From: CAVXZE01 sp963766175
GTDB taxonomy: Bacteria; Myxococcota_A; UBA9160; UBA6930
DNA length: 64,000 bases
NCBI GenBank assembly: GCA_963766175.1
Contig: CAVXZE010000010.1
Location: 1-64,000 of the forward strand
Reading direction: 5' to 3'
Shown: piece after piece, positions 34,664-42,167 of the stretch
How positions within the stretch are numbered: the stretch's first letter is position 1
Layout of the letters: every line of letters starts with the position of its first letter
Translations under genes and position numbers: made by a program
The notes under the pieces: generated by a model
Database searches by the model: none
Seen by the model: only the letters and a program-made list of their open reading frames with translations
Told to the model about the DNA's origin: nothing

Positions 34664-35122
34664 TCAGCGGGCTGCGAAGATCCGATTGATCCTCTCGAAC
34701 CGGTAGTCGAAGATCCGCGCCAGCGCGCCCCGGACCCACAGCGCGTGGGCGAGCCGACCCAGGGGCCCGAAGGGCAGCGCGTAGCGAACGGTGTCGCTCA
34801 TGAGCACGCCGTCCCCGATTGGCTCGAAGGTGTGGGTGTGATCCCAGAGGCGGTACGGGCCGCGCACCTGGCGATCGACGAAGGATTTGCCCGGCTCCCA
34901 GCGCGTGATGCAGGTATCCCAGCCCACCGGAACGCCGACGATGCGAATCCGATAGAGGATCCGGGCTCCCACCCGCATCTCGATCGGATCCCCTGTCAGA
35001 ACCCGGAAGTGCAGCCAGTCCGGGGTGATCTGCTCCAGGTTGTATGCGTTCGAGAAGAACTCGAAGACGTGGTCGAGCGGAGCTCGGATGAACTCCTGAC
35101 GCTGGAGAACGTATTCAGCCAA
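34664..35122 (-). CDS. SRPBCC (START-like) ligand-binding protein
   Basis: 152-residue SRPBCC-fold protein: EFIRAPLDHVFEFFSNAYNL is the usual first strand and helix, followed by WDTCITRWEPGKSFVDRQVR and a HTHTFEPIGDGVLMSDTVRY strand, matching the COG4276-like group. The fold makes a hydrophobic pocket; no specific ligand can be named. No ATG fits, so translation would start at the TTG at 35122, without a strong ribosome-binding site. It lies 20 bp after the peroxiredoxin stop on the same strand and is probably read through from it. Confidence 0.75.
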   Translation of the reverse strand: MAEYVLQRQEFIRAPLDHVFEFFSNAYNLEQITPDWLHFRVLTGDPIEMRVGARILYRIRIVGVPVGWDTCITRWEPGKSFVDRQVRGPYRLWDHTHTFEPIGDGVLMSDTVRYALPFGPLGRLAHALWVRGALARIFDYRFERINRIFAAR

Positions 35123-35142
35123 GGGCGCAAGCTTAGCAGAGG

Positions 35143-35742
35143 CTAGAGCTTCACTCCGAAGTTCTTCAGGTACTTCTTGACGCCGATGGAGCTGGGCTCC
35201 ATGGCTTCCTTTCCCTGCTCCCAGTTGGCGGGACAGACATCCCCGGATTTCTCGGTGTGCTGGAGCGCGTCCAGGGTACGAAGGACGTCGTCGATGTTTC
35301 GACCCAGGCTCAGGTCATTGACGACCTGGTGACGAACCACGCCTTCCCGGTCGATCAAAAAGGTCCCTCGCAGTGCGACGCTCTCTCCAGAGAGGATCCC
35401 GTAGTCTCTGGCGATCTGCTTGGTGAGGTCTGCGACCAGGGGGAATCCGATGGCTCCGATGCCGCCTTCGTCCACGGAGGTGTTCTTCCAGGCGAGATGG
35501 GTGAAGTGGGAGTCCACCGAGACGCCGATGACGTCGCAGTCGCGCTTCCGGAACTCGTCGATCCGGTGATCGAAGGCGAGAATCTCGGAAGGGCAGACAA
35601 AGGTGAAGTCGAGGGGGTAGAAGAAGAGCACGACGTACCGTCCGCGGTACTTCCGGAGTGAAAAATTCTCCTCGATCGTGTCGTCCGCCATGATCGCCGC
35701 GGCCGTGAACGACGGGGCCTCTTTCTGAACCAGTACACTCAT
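35143..35742 (-). CDS. 2-Cys peroxiredoxin (AhpC/TSA family)
   Basis: 199-residue typical 2-Cys peroxiredoxin that reduces hydrogen peroxide and organic hydroperoxides. The peroxidatic Cys is in FFYPLDFTFVCPSEI and the resolving Cys in GDVCPANWEQG; the catalytic arginine lies in ALRGTFLID. The ATG at 35742 has AAGGAGC upstream, which fixes the start. It is downstream of a small two-cysteine protein, with a strong hairpin in between, and would protect the oxygen-sensitive enzymes of this window. The reductant is not evident; no AhpF neighbour. Confidence 0.95.
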   Translation of the reverse strand: MSVLVQKEAPSFTAAAIMADDTIEENFSLRKYRGRYVVLFFYPLDFTFVCPSEILAFDHRIDEFRKRDCDVIGVSVDSHFTHLAWKNTSVDEGGIGAIGFPLVADLTKQIARDYGILSGESVALRGTFLIDREGVVRHQVVNDLSLGRNIDDVLRTLDALQHTEKSGDVCPANWEQGKEAMEPSSIGVKKYLKNFGVKL

Positions 35743-35782
35743 GCTTCGCTCCTTTGCGGATTCTCCGGTGAGGTCATGTGAT

Positions 35783-35819
35783 CCCGAGAAGGACCCGCCC
35801 AGGGCGGGCCCTTCTCGGG
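35783..35819 (-). terminator. Strong 18-bp hairpin between the two-cysteine protein and peroxiredoxin
   Basis: The arms at 35783-35800 and 35802-35819 are reverse complements at 17 of 18 positions (CCCGAGAAGG and CCTTCTCGGG at the base, GC-rich tip). It lies 17 bp after the stop of the 62-residue gene and 41 bp before the peroxiredoxin start, in minus-strand order. No T-run follows, so it may act as a partial terminator, an attenuator or an RNA-stability element. Confidence 0.6.
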
Positions 35820-35836
35820 CTTCACGGGGGTCGGGA

Positions 35837-36025
35837 TCAGCCGCCCTCCGCCATCTGGATCTCACCGTGCGCGGTGCATCCTTCCTTGCGGAAGTCGGCG
35901 CTCTCCGGGTCGACGCCGGAGTCGCAAAGCCAGTACTCGCCGTTCTTGTCCACGAATACCTTGATCGGCCGGGTGCCGGGCTTCAGTACGCCATTACCGA
36001 TGTGGATCTTCTCTGCCGTAGCCAT
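35837..36025 (-). CDS. 62-residue two-cysteine protein, unknown function
   Basis: Small acidic protein starting MATAEKIHIGNGVLKPG, with strands IKVFVDKNGEYWLCDSGVD and a second Cys in FRKEGCTAHGEIQM. The even strand pattern and spaced cysteines suggest a compact beta fold, perhaps a redox or metal-binding partner; no family is recognised. It is real rather than a chance frame: it has its own sigma-70-like promoter at 36083-36110, a plausible start, and is followed by a strong hairpin and the peroxiredoxin gene. A longer in-frame start 69 bp upstream adds a low-quality, arginine-rich leader and is not preferred. A role in oxidative-stress defence is inferred from position only. Confidence 0.7.
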   Translation of the reverse strand: MATAEKIHIGNGVLKPGTRPIKVFVDKNGEYWLCDSGVDPESADFRKEGCTAHGEIQMAEGG

Positions 36026-36082
36026 GGTTTCTCTCTTTTTTGAGGGCTTTCTCGGAAGGAGAAGGCCGGTTGTTCTGCCGGA

Positions 36083-36110
36083 AGTATACATCAAATCTAA
36101 TTTCTGTAAA
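36083..36110 (-). promoter_or_regulatory. Sigma-70-like promoter for the two-cysteine protein/peroxiredoxin genes
   Basis: On the minus strand TTTACA (36110-36105) and TATACT (36088-36083) are separated by 16 bp, close to the consensus -35/-10 arrangement, inside the most AT-rich stretch of the window (about 36,080-36,125). It lies 58 bp upstream of the start at 36025 and faces away from the HEAT-repeat gene on the plus strand. Confidence 0.6.
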
Positions 36111-36239
36111 TAAAAAATATGGACATATGGCGGACAGACGAATTCCGAAGGGGAGCCGCGCTGTGAGCACCCGTCCCGCGGAGGTCGCGGCCTGGCGAAG
36201 GGCCAAGCCGCCCACGGCGACCCCGTCGAGGCCGGAAGC

Positions 36240-36968
36240 GTGGAATTCTCTCTGGAAAATCGCGAAGATCGGATTTCGATGGGCGGGCGAGGTCTCGAGC
36301 GAAAGAAGCTGCTGGAGCGGTTGCGGGCCGGAGAGATCGACCCTGCGGCAGCGGAGCTGCGTCAGCTGCCGGGTCGCCGGTTCGCCAATCCGCTCCGTTC
36401 CGCATTGTGCAGCGACGAGGAGGCGAAGTGGCCCGCCGTCACGCTCATGGGGCTGCTGACTGCGGAGCTCGCTGCGAGGAATCTGGAATCGGCCCGGGTG
36501 GTTATGCGCACGCTGGCGTGGAATCTGACCGAGGAGTGCGGAGGGATCGCCTGGGGTACGCCAGAGTCGATGGCGGAGATCATGGCCTGCCACGAGACCT
36601 TGGCAGAGGAGTACGCGGCGATCCTGGTCTCCTACATCCGCGAAGACGGCAATTTCCTGGAGCACGAGCCCATGCAGCGGGGCGTGGTGTGGGGAGTCGG
36701 GCGCGTCGCCCAGGTCAGACCGGAGCTTCTGCGCGCCCACGATGCCGGTCGCTACCTGGTGCCTTATCTCGAGTCGGATGACGCCACGGTAAGGGGGTGT
36801 GCGGCCTGGGCTCTGGGCTTGCTCGGGACGAGGGAGGCGGTCACGAAACTCGAACCGCTTCTCGACGATCGCGAGGAAATCCGGATCTACCTGGATCGGG
36901 AGCTGGTCAAGAGCAGCGTCGGCGACCTGGTGAGCCAGGCGCTCAGCAGAATCAGACCCCGCTCTTGA
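36240..36968 (+). CDS. HEAT-repeat protein, DVU0298-like
   Basis: 242-residue (or 229 from the ATG at 36279) helical protein. The middle part MRTLAWNLTEECGGIAWGTP and YIREDGNFLEHEPMQRGVVW, then RPELLRAHD, matches the DVU0298 family as I recall it from sulfate reducers. The C-terminus is a HEAT-type pair, YLESDDATVRGCAAWALGLL and AVTKLEPLLDDREEIRIY. Function is unknown; HEAT repeats usually bind partners. Neither the GTG at 36240 nor the later ATG has a strong ribosome-binding site. It lies next to a receiver and the TmcBC-like pair, convergent with them, which fits a link to anaerobic respiration. Confidence 0.7.
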   Translation: MEFSLENREDRISMGGRGLERKKLLERLRAGEIDPAAAELRQLPGRRFANPLRSALCSDEEAKWPAVTLMGLLTAELAARNLESARVVMRTLAWNLTEECGGIAWGTPESMAEIMACHETLAEEYAAILVSYIREDGNFLEHEPMQRGVVWGVGRVAQVRPELLRAHDAGRYLVPYLESDDATVRGCAAWALGLLGTREAVTKLEPLLDDREEIRIYLDRELVKSSVGDLVSQALSRIRPRS

Positions 36969-36983
36969 GCCAGCGGCTTGCCG

Positions 36984-37394
36984 TCAGGACAGCAGGGCCG
37001 TCACCCCTTTCAGCAACTCATCGCGATCGATGGGTTTGGGGACGAATCCGTCCGGGGGCGGGATGCGCTTCCGGCTGCTGATGAACTTCTCGAAGTCCTC
37101 GGGCTTGTAGCCGTAGCCCGTCACCCCGGTGACGATCACGACCGGAATGCCGGCCAGTTCGGGGTCCTCTTTGAGATCCCGGTAGAAACGGATTCCGGAC
37201 TCCTCGGGCATCGAAATGTCGAGCGTGATCAGGTCGGGCTTCTCGCTCCGCGCTTTTTCCATGCCCTCGCGCCCATTGCTCGCTGAAACGGTGTCGTATC
37301 CGTTGTCCTGGAGAAGGGTCTCGAGGTAGGCGACGACGTTGGGCTCGTCGTCCAGGACGAGAATCTTCTTCCGACCGCCTTGCTGCTCGCCCAT
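36984..37394 (-). CDS. Stand-alone response-regulator receiver, extended alpha4 region
   Basis: 136-residue CheY-like receiver with no output domain. KKILVLDDEPNVVAYLETLL has the acidic pair, LITLDISMPEESG the phospho-acceptor Asp, VVIVTG the Thr and VPKPID the Lys. Between the Thr and the Lys there are about 30 residues instead of about 20, and the usual GADDY segment is replaced by a longer stretch (PEDFEKFISSRKRIPPPDG). Two other receivers in this window share this extension. Start at 37394 because AAGGAG lies 7 bp upstream; the ATG at 37400 is too close. It is downstream of the TmcB-like gene and probably relays signals for it. Confidence 0.9.
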   Translation of the reverse strand: MGEQQGGRKKILVLDDEPNVVAYLETLLQDNGYDTVSASNGREGMEKARSEKPDLITLDISMPEESGIRFYRDLKEDPELAGIPVVIVTGVTGYGYKPEDFEKFISSRKRIPPPDGFVPKPIDRDELLKGVTALLS

Positions 37395-37438
37395 GATCAT
37401 ACTCCTTGTTCACGGTTCGATGGGTGCGCGAACGGCTT

Positions 37439-39070
37439 CTACATAGCATCTTCCCACTTGATGAATCCGGGATTCACATCGACCATCGCGTTGACGATCA
37501 GCTCGACGAGACCGGCGTAGGCGAGCTTCTCCTTCTCCATCAGCCCGTAGTGCGCGATCATGTCCCTGATCTGTCCCTTGCAGTTGGAGCAGGGCGCCGC
37601 GACGTACTTCGGAACATCCGGACCGCGGCAATCCTCGAAGGCATTCAGGATCTGTTCGAACTTCTTGCGCCCGGTCACCTTGGCGCGCCATTCGGTGATG
37701 TTGCTGCGCGACATGACCGCGAAGCCGCTGCCGCCGCCGCAGCAGTAGTTGTGGGGGCCGTGTGGGTTCATCTCCCTGAACTGGGGGCAGAGCTTGTGCA
37801 CGATTTCCCGCTGCGGCTTGATGATGCCCATCAGGCGGGTCACGTTGCATGGATCGTGCATCGTGACCGGGAAGTTGTTGCGCTCCGGATCGAACTTGAT
37901 CTTCCCCGAGAAGACGATGTCTCGAAGCAGCGGGAAGCAGCTCTCCCGCGGAATCTGCAGGCCCGGGGGAAGGATGCGGTCGGCGATCACCGTGAGAGCC
38001 TTGTGGGCGTGGCCGCACTCGCCGAACACGATCTTCTTGACTCCCAGCTTCTTGGCTGCCTGGGCGTGGAGGAGAGCCGTCCTGGCGGTCTGAACATCGT
38101 CGTAGAAGACGCCGTAGTTGATGTTGTCGTACCCGGCCAGGTCACTGGAGAGCGTCCACGACAGGCCCGCTGCCTGGAAGAGGATGCTGAAGGCGGCGAC
38201 GTTGTCGGGCCAAGAGAGGATCTCACCCGCGTTGTGGATCAGCAGAATGTCGGCGCCTTCCACGTCCCAGGGGGTCTTGAACTCGTAGCCGGTCTCTTCC
38301 GAGAAGTCTTCGTCGATGAACTCGATGTTGTCGATCACCGCCTTCGCGTTCATTCCCGTGGAGGAGCCCACCTTCATCTGGAGCATGGAGCCCTGTTCGT
38401 GGAGCTCCGGGGTGGTGATGCCCAGCTCCTGGCTGAAGATCTTGCGGATCTCGCGGGACACCAGCGCATTGTCGGCGCCGATGGGACAGGTCTGGGCGCA
38501 ACGCCTGCAGACGTTGCACCGATAGGCCAGCTCTCCCAGGCGAGCCACGGTCCGCCAGTTCAGCTCCACGTCGCCGCTGCGCCATCGGGAGAAGGGCTCT
38601 TCCTTGACGTATTTCTTGTAGATCCGGCGGAAGATCTCGGAGCGGTAGAGAGGGCGATACATCTCGTTCTGGCCACTGGCCTCGAAGAGATGACAGGCAT
38701 CCGAGCAGGTGTTGCACTTGGCACAATTCTCCATGGTGGTTTCCAGCATGGAGAGGAAGGTCCAGTTGTTCTGCGGGTCGAAGAGCTTGCGCATTCCGGC
38801 CAGGAACTTGTTGACCAGCTCCTCTTCTTCCTCTTTGCTCTTTGGAAGGGGGATCTGCAGGACATTCACGTCGTCCAGAATGCAGGCGTACTTCTCCCTC
38901 GTTGAATCGGGGAGGGGCTCGAAGTCCTTGTCTCCGAAATCGACGTCGCCCGGCAAGGGCATCAGGTCCGCAGCCTTCACCGTCGTGAGCTGTTCGGTAT
39001 CCTTGCCGATGTCGCTGATCCTGACCTGCTTGTGGTCCTTCGCTGAGTCGAGCTGCTTGGAATCGGTCAT
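37439..39070 (-). CDS. Iron-sulfur oxidoreductase, TmcB/HmcF/DsrK-like (HdrD family)
   Basis: 543-residue cytoplasmic iron-sulfur protein. Two [4Fe-4S] sites: CAKCNTCSDACHLF and CNVCRRCAQTCPIG. Two CCG-type domains follow: FGECGHAHKAL with HDPCNVTRLMG and NYCCGGGSGFAVM, then APCSNCKGQI near the end; these hold the non-cubane cluster of heterodisulfide-reductase-like catalytic subunits. The size and domain order match TmcB of the tetraheme cytochrome complex. It starts 3 bp after the stop of the membrane partner gene, with GGAGT overlapping that stop, so the two are coupled. It would link quinone or periplasmic electrons to a cytoplasmic thiol/disulfide or ferredoxin; the partner is unknown. 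tmcA and tmcD are not in the window. Confidence 0.9.
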   Translation of the reverse strand: MTDSKQLDSAKDHKQVRISDIGKDTEQLTTVKAADLMPLPGDVDFGDKDFEPLPDSTREKYACILDDVNVLQIPLPKSKEEEEELVNKFLAGMRKLFDPQNNWTFLSMLETTMENCAKCNTCSDACHLFEASGQNEMYRPLYRSEIFRRIYKKYVKEEPFSRWRSGDVELNWRTVARLGELAYRCNVCRRCAQTCPIGADNALVSREIRKIFSQELGITTPELHEQGSMLQMKVGSSTGMNAKAVIDNIEFIDEDFSEETGYEFKTPWDVEGADILLIHNAGEILSWPDNVAAFSILFQAAGLSWTLSSDLAGYDNINYGVFYDDVQTARTALLHAQAAKKLGVKKIVFGECGHAHKALTVIADRILPPGLQIPRESCFPLLRDIVFSGKIKFDPERNNFPVTMHDPCNVTRLMGIIKPQREIVHKLCPQFREMNPHGPHNYCCGGGSGFAVMSRSNITEWRAKVTGRKKFEQILNAFEDCRGPDVPKYVAAPCSNCKGQIRDMIAHYGLMEKEKLAYAGLVELIVNAMVDVNPGFIKWEDAM

Positions 39071-39073
39071 GGT

Positions 39074-40021
39074 CTACTCCGTCTTCTCATTCTTCTCGGG
39101 CTCGGCCGCCGGATTGAAGGTTGCGATGTCTGCCCAGGTCTTCTTGCCGGGTATTGCGATGTGCGAGGCAGACCAGGTCGGCTCGTAGCCCAACACCTCG
39201 CCGAGCTGCTCATTGATCTCAGGTGCATTCACGTTCGGCTTGTCTTCCCAGCGAATGTCGTGATACATGAAATACTTCATGAAGAAGTGGGACATGTGCG
39301 TGAACGGTATGTACGCCAGCGTGACGACGGCCAGGACGACCTGGAGCAGGAACAGGGGGCTGTCCACATCCTTCAGGTTGAAGGTGATCAGGCCGGCGAT
39401 GAATCCGCGCGCCATCTCGAAGGTCGGGTCCACCGTGGCCCAGGTGAGCATGGCGACGCCCATGGTGGCGATGAAGAGAGCCAGATTGAAGTAGTGCTCC
39501 ATCGCCGAGTAATTGCGCAGACTCGGGTCGCGCAGCCTCCGGCGCAGCAGTCCGAGAGCGCCGATCAGCGAGAGACCGAAGGCGACGGGTCCGAGGATCG
39601 TGCATACCCCGACCACCAGCGCCAGCAGGCCGGACTCAGCCTGCATGCCGGCGAGCTGCCCGATGGCACAGAACGTCAGCAAAGCGACGAGACCGAAGGT
39701 CAGGTAGAGACCGAAGTGGAAGGGGAAGGAGACGTACCAGAGAGTTCGGTTGTGTTCCCAGGCCGCCTTGAGGAACAGCATCTCCGGGATCATTACGGAG
39801 AGCTCGCGGATCCGTGAGGTCTCCCGCGGCTTGTTCCACCAGTCCAGCTCCTCGAGGTAGCCTCCGCCGTAGGCAGCTCTTCCGCCGCCTTCGTGTGCGA
39901 CCGGGTAGAGCTCCCACCGCAGGTGCATCGGGTTTCTCTTGTACGCGACGATGCGTTTCAGGGTGGCCAGAGCGAAGACGATCAGCCCCAGGTAGGTGAG
40001 TACGTAGGCGAATTGGGACAT
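39074..40021 (-). CDS. Membrane cytochrome-b-like subunit, TmcC/DsrM/NarI-type
   Basis: 315-residue inner-membrane protein with about six hydrophobic segments, starting with FAYVLTYLGLIVFALATLKR. Histidines that could bind b-type heme lie in FPFHFGLYLTFG, AMEHYFNLALF and FTHMSHFFMKYFMYHDI, the nitrate-reductase gamma pattern. The C-terminal ~60 residues are cytoplasmic and charged. It is encoded directly upstream of the HdrD-like subunit, as in tmcBC and dsrMK, and would exchange electrons with menaquinone. GAGGAG precedes the ATG. Confidence 0.88.
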   Translation of the reverse strand: MSQFAYVLTYLGLIVFALATLKRIVAYKRNPMHLRWELYPVAHEGGGRAAYGGGYLEELDWWNKPRETSRIRELSVMIPEMLFLKAAWEHNRTLWYVSFPFHFGLYLTFGLVALLTFCAIGQLAGMQAESGLLALVVGVCTILGPVAFGLSLIGALGLLRRRLRDPSLRNYSAMEHYFNLALFIATMGVAMLTWATVDPTFEMARGFIAGLITFNLKDVDSPLFLLQVVLAVVTLAYIPFTHMSHFFMKYFMYHDIRWEDKPNVNAPEINEQLGEVLGYEPTWSASHIAIPGKKTWADIATFNPAAEPEKNEKTE

Positions 40022-40139
40022 GCTGCTCTCCTCAGTGGACCCTCGTTCGAGATCCGGCGCTGGATCGGGTTTCAGGCTCTTCTCGAAGGTCGTTGACTCT
40101 GCGGCAGGCTGACAAGCTCAGATTCGATCCCTCGGGTGC

Positions 40140-41510
40140 TCAGGTGTCGTTCATCTCTGGTGGGCCGCCCTGGCCGGCCTCGACCCGGGTTCCGTGCGGC
40201 TCCTCCGTCAGGCCAAACTTGCGCATGCGCCGCCACAGCGTGCTCCGGTGGACGCCCAGCTCCATGGCGGCCAGCGTCCGGTTCCGGCCGTGCTTCTGCA
40301 GCACGGCGAGGAGTGCCTCGTGCTGGCTCTCTAGTGTGGGCCCGGCGGGCTCACCGGGCGAACTGTGCGCGGAAGCCCGGAGGATGTAGGAAGGAAGATG
40401 CTCGGGCTCGAGCACAGGCCCCTGTCCCACCACGAAGGCGTGCTCCACCAGGTTCTCCAACTCGCGGACGTTGCCCGGGTAGTCGTGGGCCTGGAGGAGC
40501 CGCAGGGCCTCGGGCGCGAGCTGGTTCACGATCCGCTCCCCACGCCGGCTCAGGCGCTCGAGGGCGTGCTCGACGAGCAGGGGGATGTCGCTCTTGCGCT
40601 CGGCCAGGGGAGGCACGTCGAGGGTGATGACACCCAGCCGGTAGTAGAGATCTTCCCGGAACCGGCCGTCTCGCACGGCACGCTCCAGGTCGTGGCGCGT
40701 CGAGGCGATCACGCGTGTGTGGGCGCCGGACTCCTCGCTCGCCCGGGACGGCTGGAACACCTCCTGCTCGAGCAGATGGAGCAGCCGAGCCTGGGCGATC
40801 GGTGAGAGGTCCTCGATTTCAGACAGGAACAGCGTCCCGGCTGCGATCTCGCCGACCCAGGCGGGAAGCCCCGGACCGCCTTCCTCTCGCCGGCCGAGTC
40901 TCTCCTCGCCACCCAGATCGTCGCTGATGGCTGCGCCACTGAGCTTGAGGAAGGCAGCCGCATTGCGCTGGCTGAGGCGGTGGATGGTCCGGGCGACCAA
41001 CTCCTTGCCGGAACCGCTTGGACCTCGGATCAGCACCGGCGCATCGGAGCGGGCCACTGCGGGCAGGATTCCCAGAACGCGCCGCATCGCCTCGCTGCGC
41101 GAGACCATACCGGCGACCTCCAGCCTCTCCTCCGCAGGATCTCGGGTGGGGCGCCTCGACCGGACATCGCGGAACGACTCCACCCCCCCCAGGAAGTAGC
41201 CATCGCGGTCCCGGAGTGCGGCAGCGCTGACGCTGACGGTAAGCTCGGACCCCTCGCGGGTCAGGATCTCGACGTCGGCGGGACCTGCCGCCCGGCCAGA
41301 GGCGAGGGCGCGCCTCATCGGGCACTCAGCTCCACACAGGCTGGCCCGGAATACCTCGTGGCACTGGCGGCCGATGGCCTCCTCGGCGGTGTAGCCGGTG
41401 ATCTCCTCGGCAGCGCGGTTCCAGTAGGTGATCTCGAGCTCCGGGTCGACCGTGAAAACACCGTCGGCCACGCTGTCGAGAACGACATCCATGAGAGAGC
41501 TGGGGCCCAT
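40140..41510 (-). CDS. PAS-AAA+-Fis regulator of the sigma-54 activator type, degenerate motor
   Basis: 456-residue regulator. Residues ~5-115 form a PAS domain (VVLDSVADGVFTVDPELEIT) with a C-x4-C-x2-M pattern, ASLCGAECPM, as seen in redox-responding PAS proteins. The AAA+ domain has an intact Walker A (RGPSGSGKELVAR) and arginine fingers (RFREDLYYRL), but the GAFTGA loop that contacts sigma-54 is replaced by EGGPGLP and shortened, and Walker B reads GTLFLSEIEDL, with Ser for the usual Asp. A Fis-type HTH, NRTLAAMELGVHRSTLWRRM, ends the domain set. No alternative frame restores GAFTGA. It may bind DNA without activating sigma-54 promoters, like TyrR. It is divergent from the receiver-kinase genes. 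Confidence 0.88.
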   Translation of the reverse strand: MGPSSLMDVVLDSVADGVFTVDPELEITYWNRAAEEITGYTAEEAIGRQCHEVFRASLCGAECPMRRALASGRAAGPADVEILTREGSELTVSVSAAALRDRDGYFLGGVESFRDVRSRRPTRDPAEERLEVAGMVSRSEAMRRVLGILPAVARSDAPVLIRGPSGSGKELVARTIHRLSQRNAAAFLKLSGAAISDDLGGEERLGRREEGGPGLPAWVGEIAAGTLFLSEIEDLSPIAQARLLHLLEQEVFQPSRASEESGAHTRVIASTRHDLERAVRDGRFREDLYYRLGVITLDVPPLAERKSDIPLLVEHALERLSRRGERIVNQLAPEALRLLQAHDYPGNVRELENLVEHAFVVGQGPVLEPEHLPSYILRASAHSSPGEPAGPTLESQHEALLAVLQKHGRNRTLAAMELGVHRSTLWRRMRKFGLTEEPHGTRVEAGQGGPPEMNDT

Positions 41511-41533
41511 GATCCGGCGAATCCACACCTCTT

Positions 41534-41590
41534 GTTGCGATGTTGCACCGTAGCACAGATCAGTTGCAACGCAACGCAACGTCTGTTGCA
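41534..41590. promoter_or_regulatory. Cluster of GTTGC/GCAAC repeats in the divergent regulator promoter region
   Basis: Within 57 bp, GTTGC occurs at 41534, 41542, 41563 and 41586, and GCAAC at 41566, 41571 and 41576. GTTGCAAC at 41563-41570 is a perfect palindrome and TGTTGCA appears at 41541 and 41584. It starts 24 bp upstream of the regulator's start codon on one side and about 160 bp before the receiver gene on the other, so it may be the binding site of the Fis-type regulator. Confidence 0.5.
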
Positions 41591-41747
41591 CTCGGCCGGC
41601 ATCCGTGCTTTCATGTGATGGGCCGTTCGTTTTGGCCTGCCTGGGCGTCGCAGAAGGCGTTGCGGCGTGAGGTCTCGGAGCTTCCTTGGGGCCAGATTTG
41701 ATGGCGTCTCGGGCGGCCTTGGAGAGCTGGATGGGGCAGGGAGGGAC

Positions 41748-42164
41748 ATGAAGAAGGTACTCATCGTCGACGATGAGCAGTCCATTCTGATCTATTTGAC
41801 CACGGTCTTGGAGGACACCGGCTACGCCACCTGCTCGGCTATCGATGGCAAGGAGGGCTTGACGGTGGCCCGCCAGGAGAAGCCGGACCTGGTATGCCTG
41901 GACGTGATGATGCCCAAACGCGGGGGCGTCTCGCTCTATGAGGAGATCAAGCGCGACCCGGAGCTGCGGCCCATCCCGGTAATGTTCATCAGTGCCTACA
42001 ATCGGATCCGGGATCTGCGCAATCCCGCGGCCTTTCGAAAGATGATCCCCGACACGGCGATCCCCCAGCCGGAGCTCTGCATGGAAAAACCCATCAAGGT
42101 TCCCGAGTTCCTGAAGGCTGTCGCCATGCTCACCGGCCAGAGTCCTCCCCCCGAGAAGGACTGA
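41748..42164 (+). CDS. Stand-alone response-regulator receiver
   Basis: 138-residue receiver: KKVLIVDDEQSILIYLTTVL, LVCLDVMMPKRGG with the phospho-acceptor Asp, VMFISA and MEKPIK with the conserved Lys. The segment between Ser and Lys is again extended (about 30 residues, DLRNPAAFRKMIPDTAI), as in the other two receivers. AGGGAGGG precedes the ATG at 41748, which decides the start inside a longer frame. The histidine kinase begins 4 bp after its stop, so it is probably a direct partner. No output domain, so signalling is by protein-protein contact. Confidence 0.92.
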   Translation: MKKVLIVDDEQSILIYLTTVLEDTGYATCSAIDGKEGLTVARQEKPDLVCLDVMMPKRGGVSLYEEIKRDPELRPIPVMFISAYNRIRDLRNPAAFRKMIPDTAIPQPELCMEKPIKVPEFLKAVAMLTGQSPPPEKD

Positions 42165-42167
42165 CGA

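Noticed and set aside
35783..35819. Standard rho-independent terminator
   Set aside because: Stem is excellent, but no T-run follows on either strand, so it is listed as a hairpin of uncertain role.
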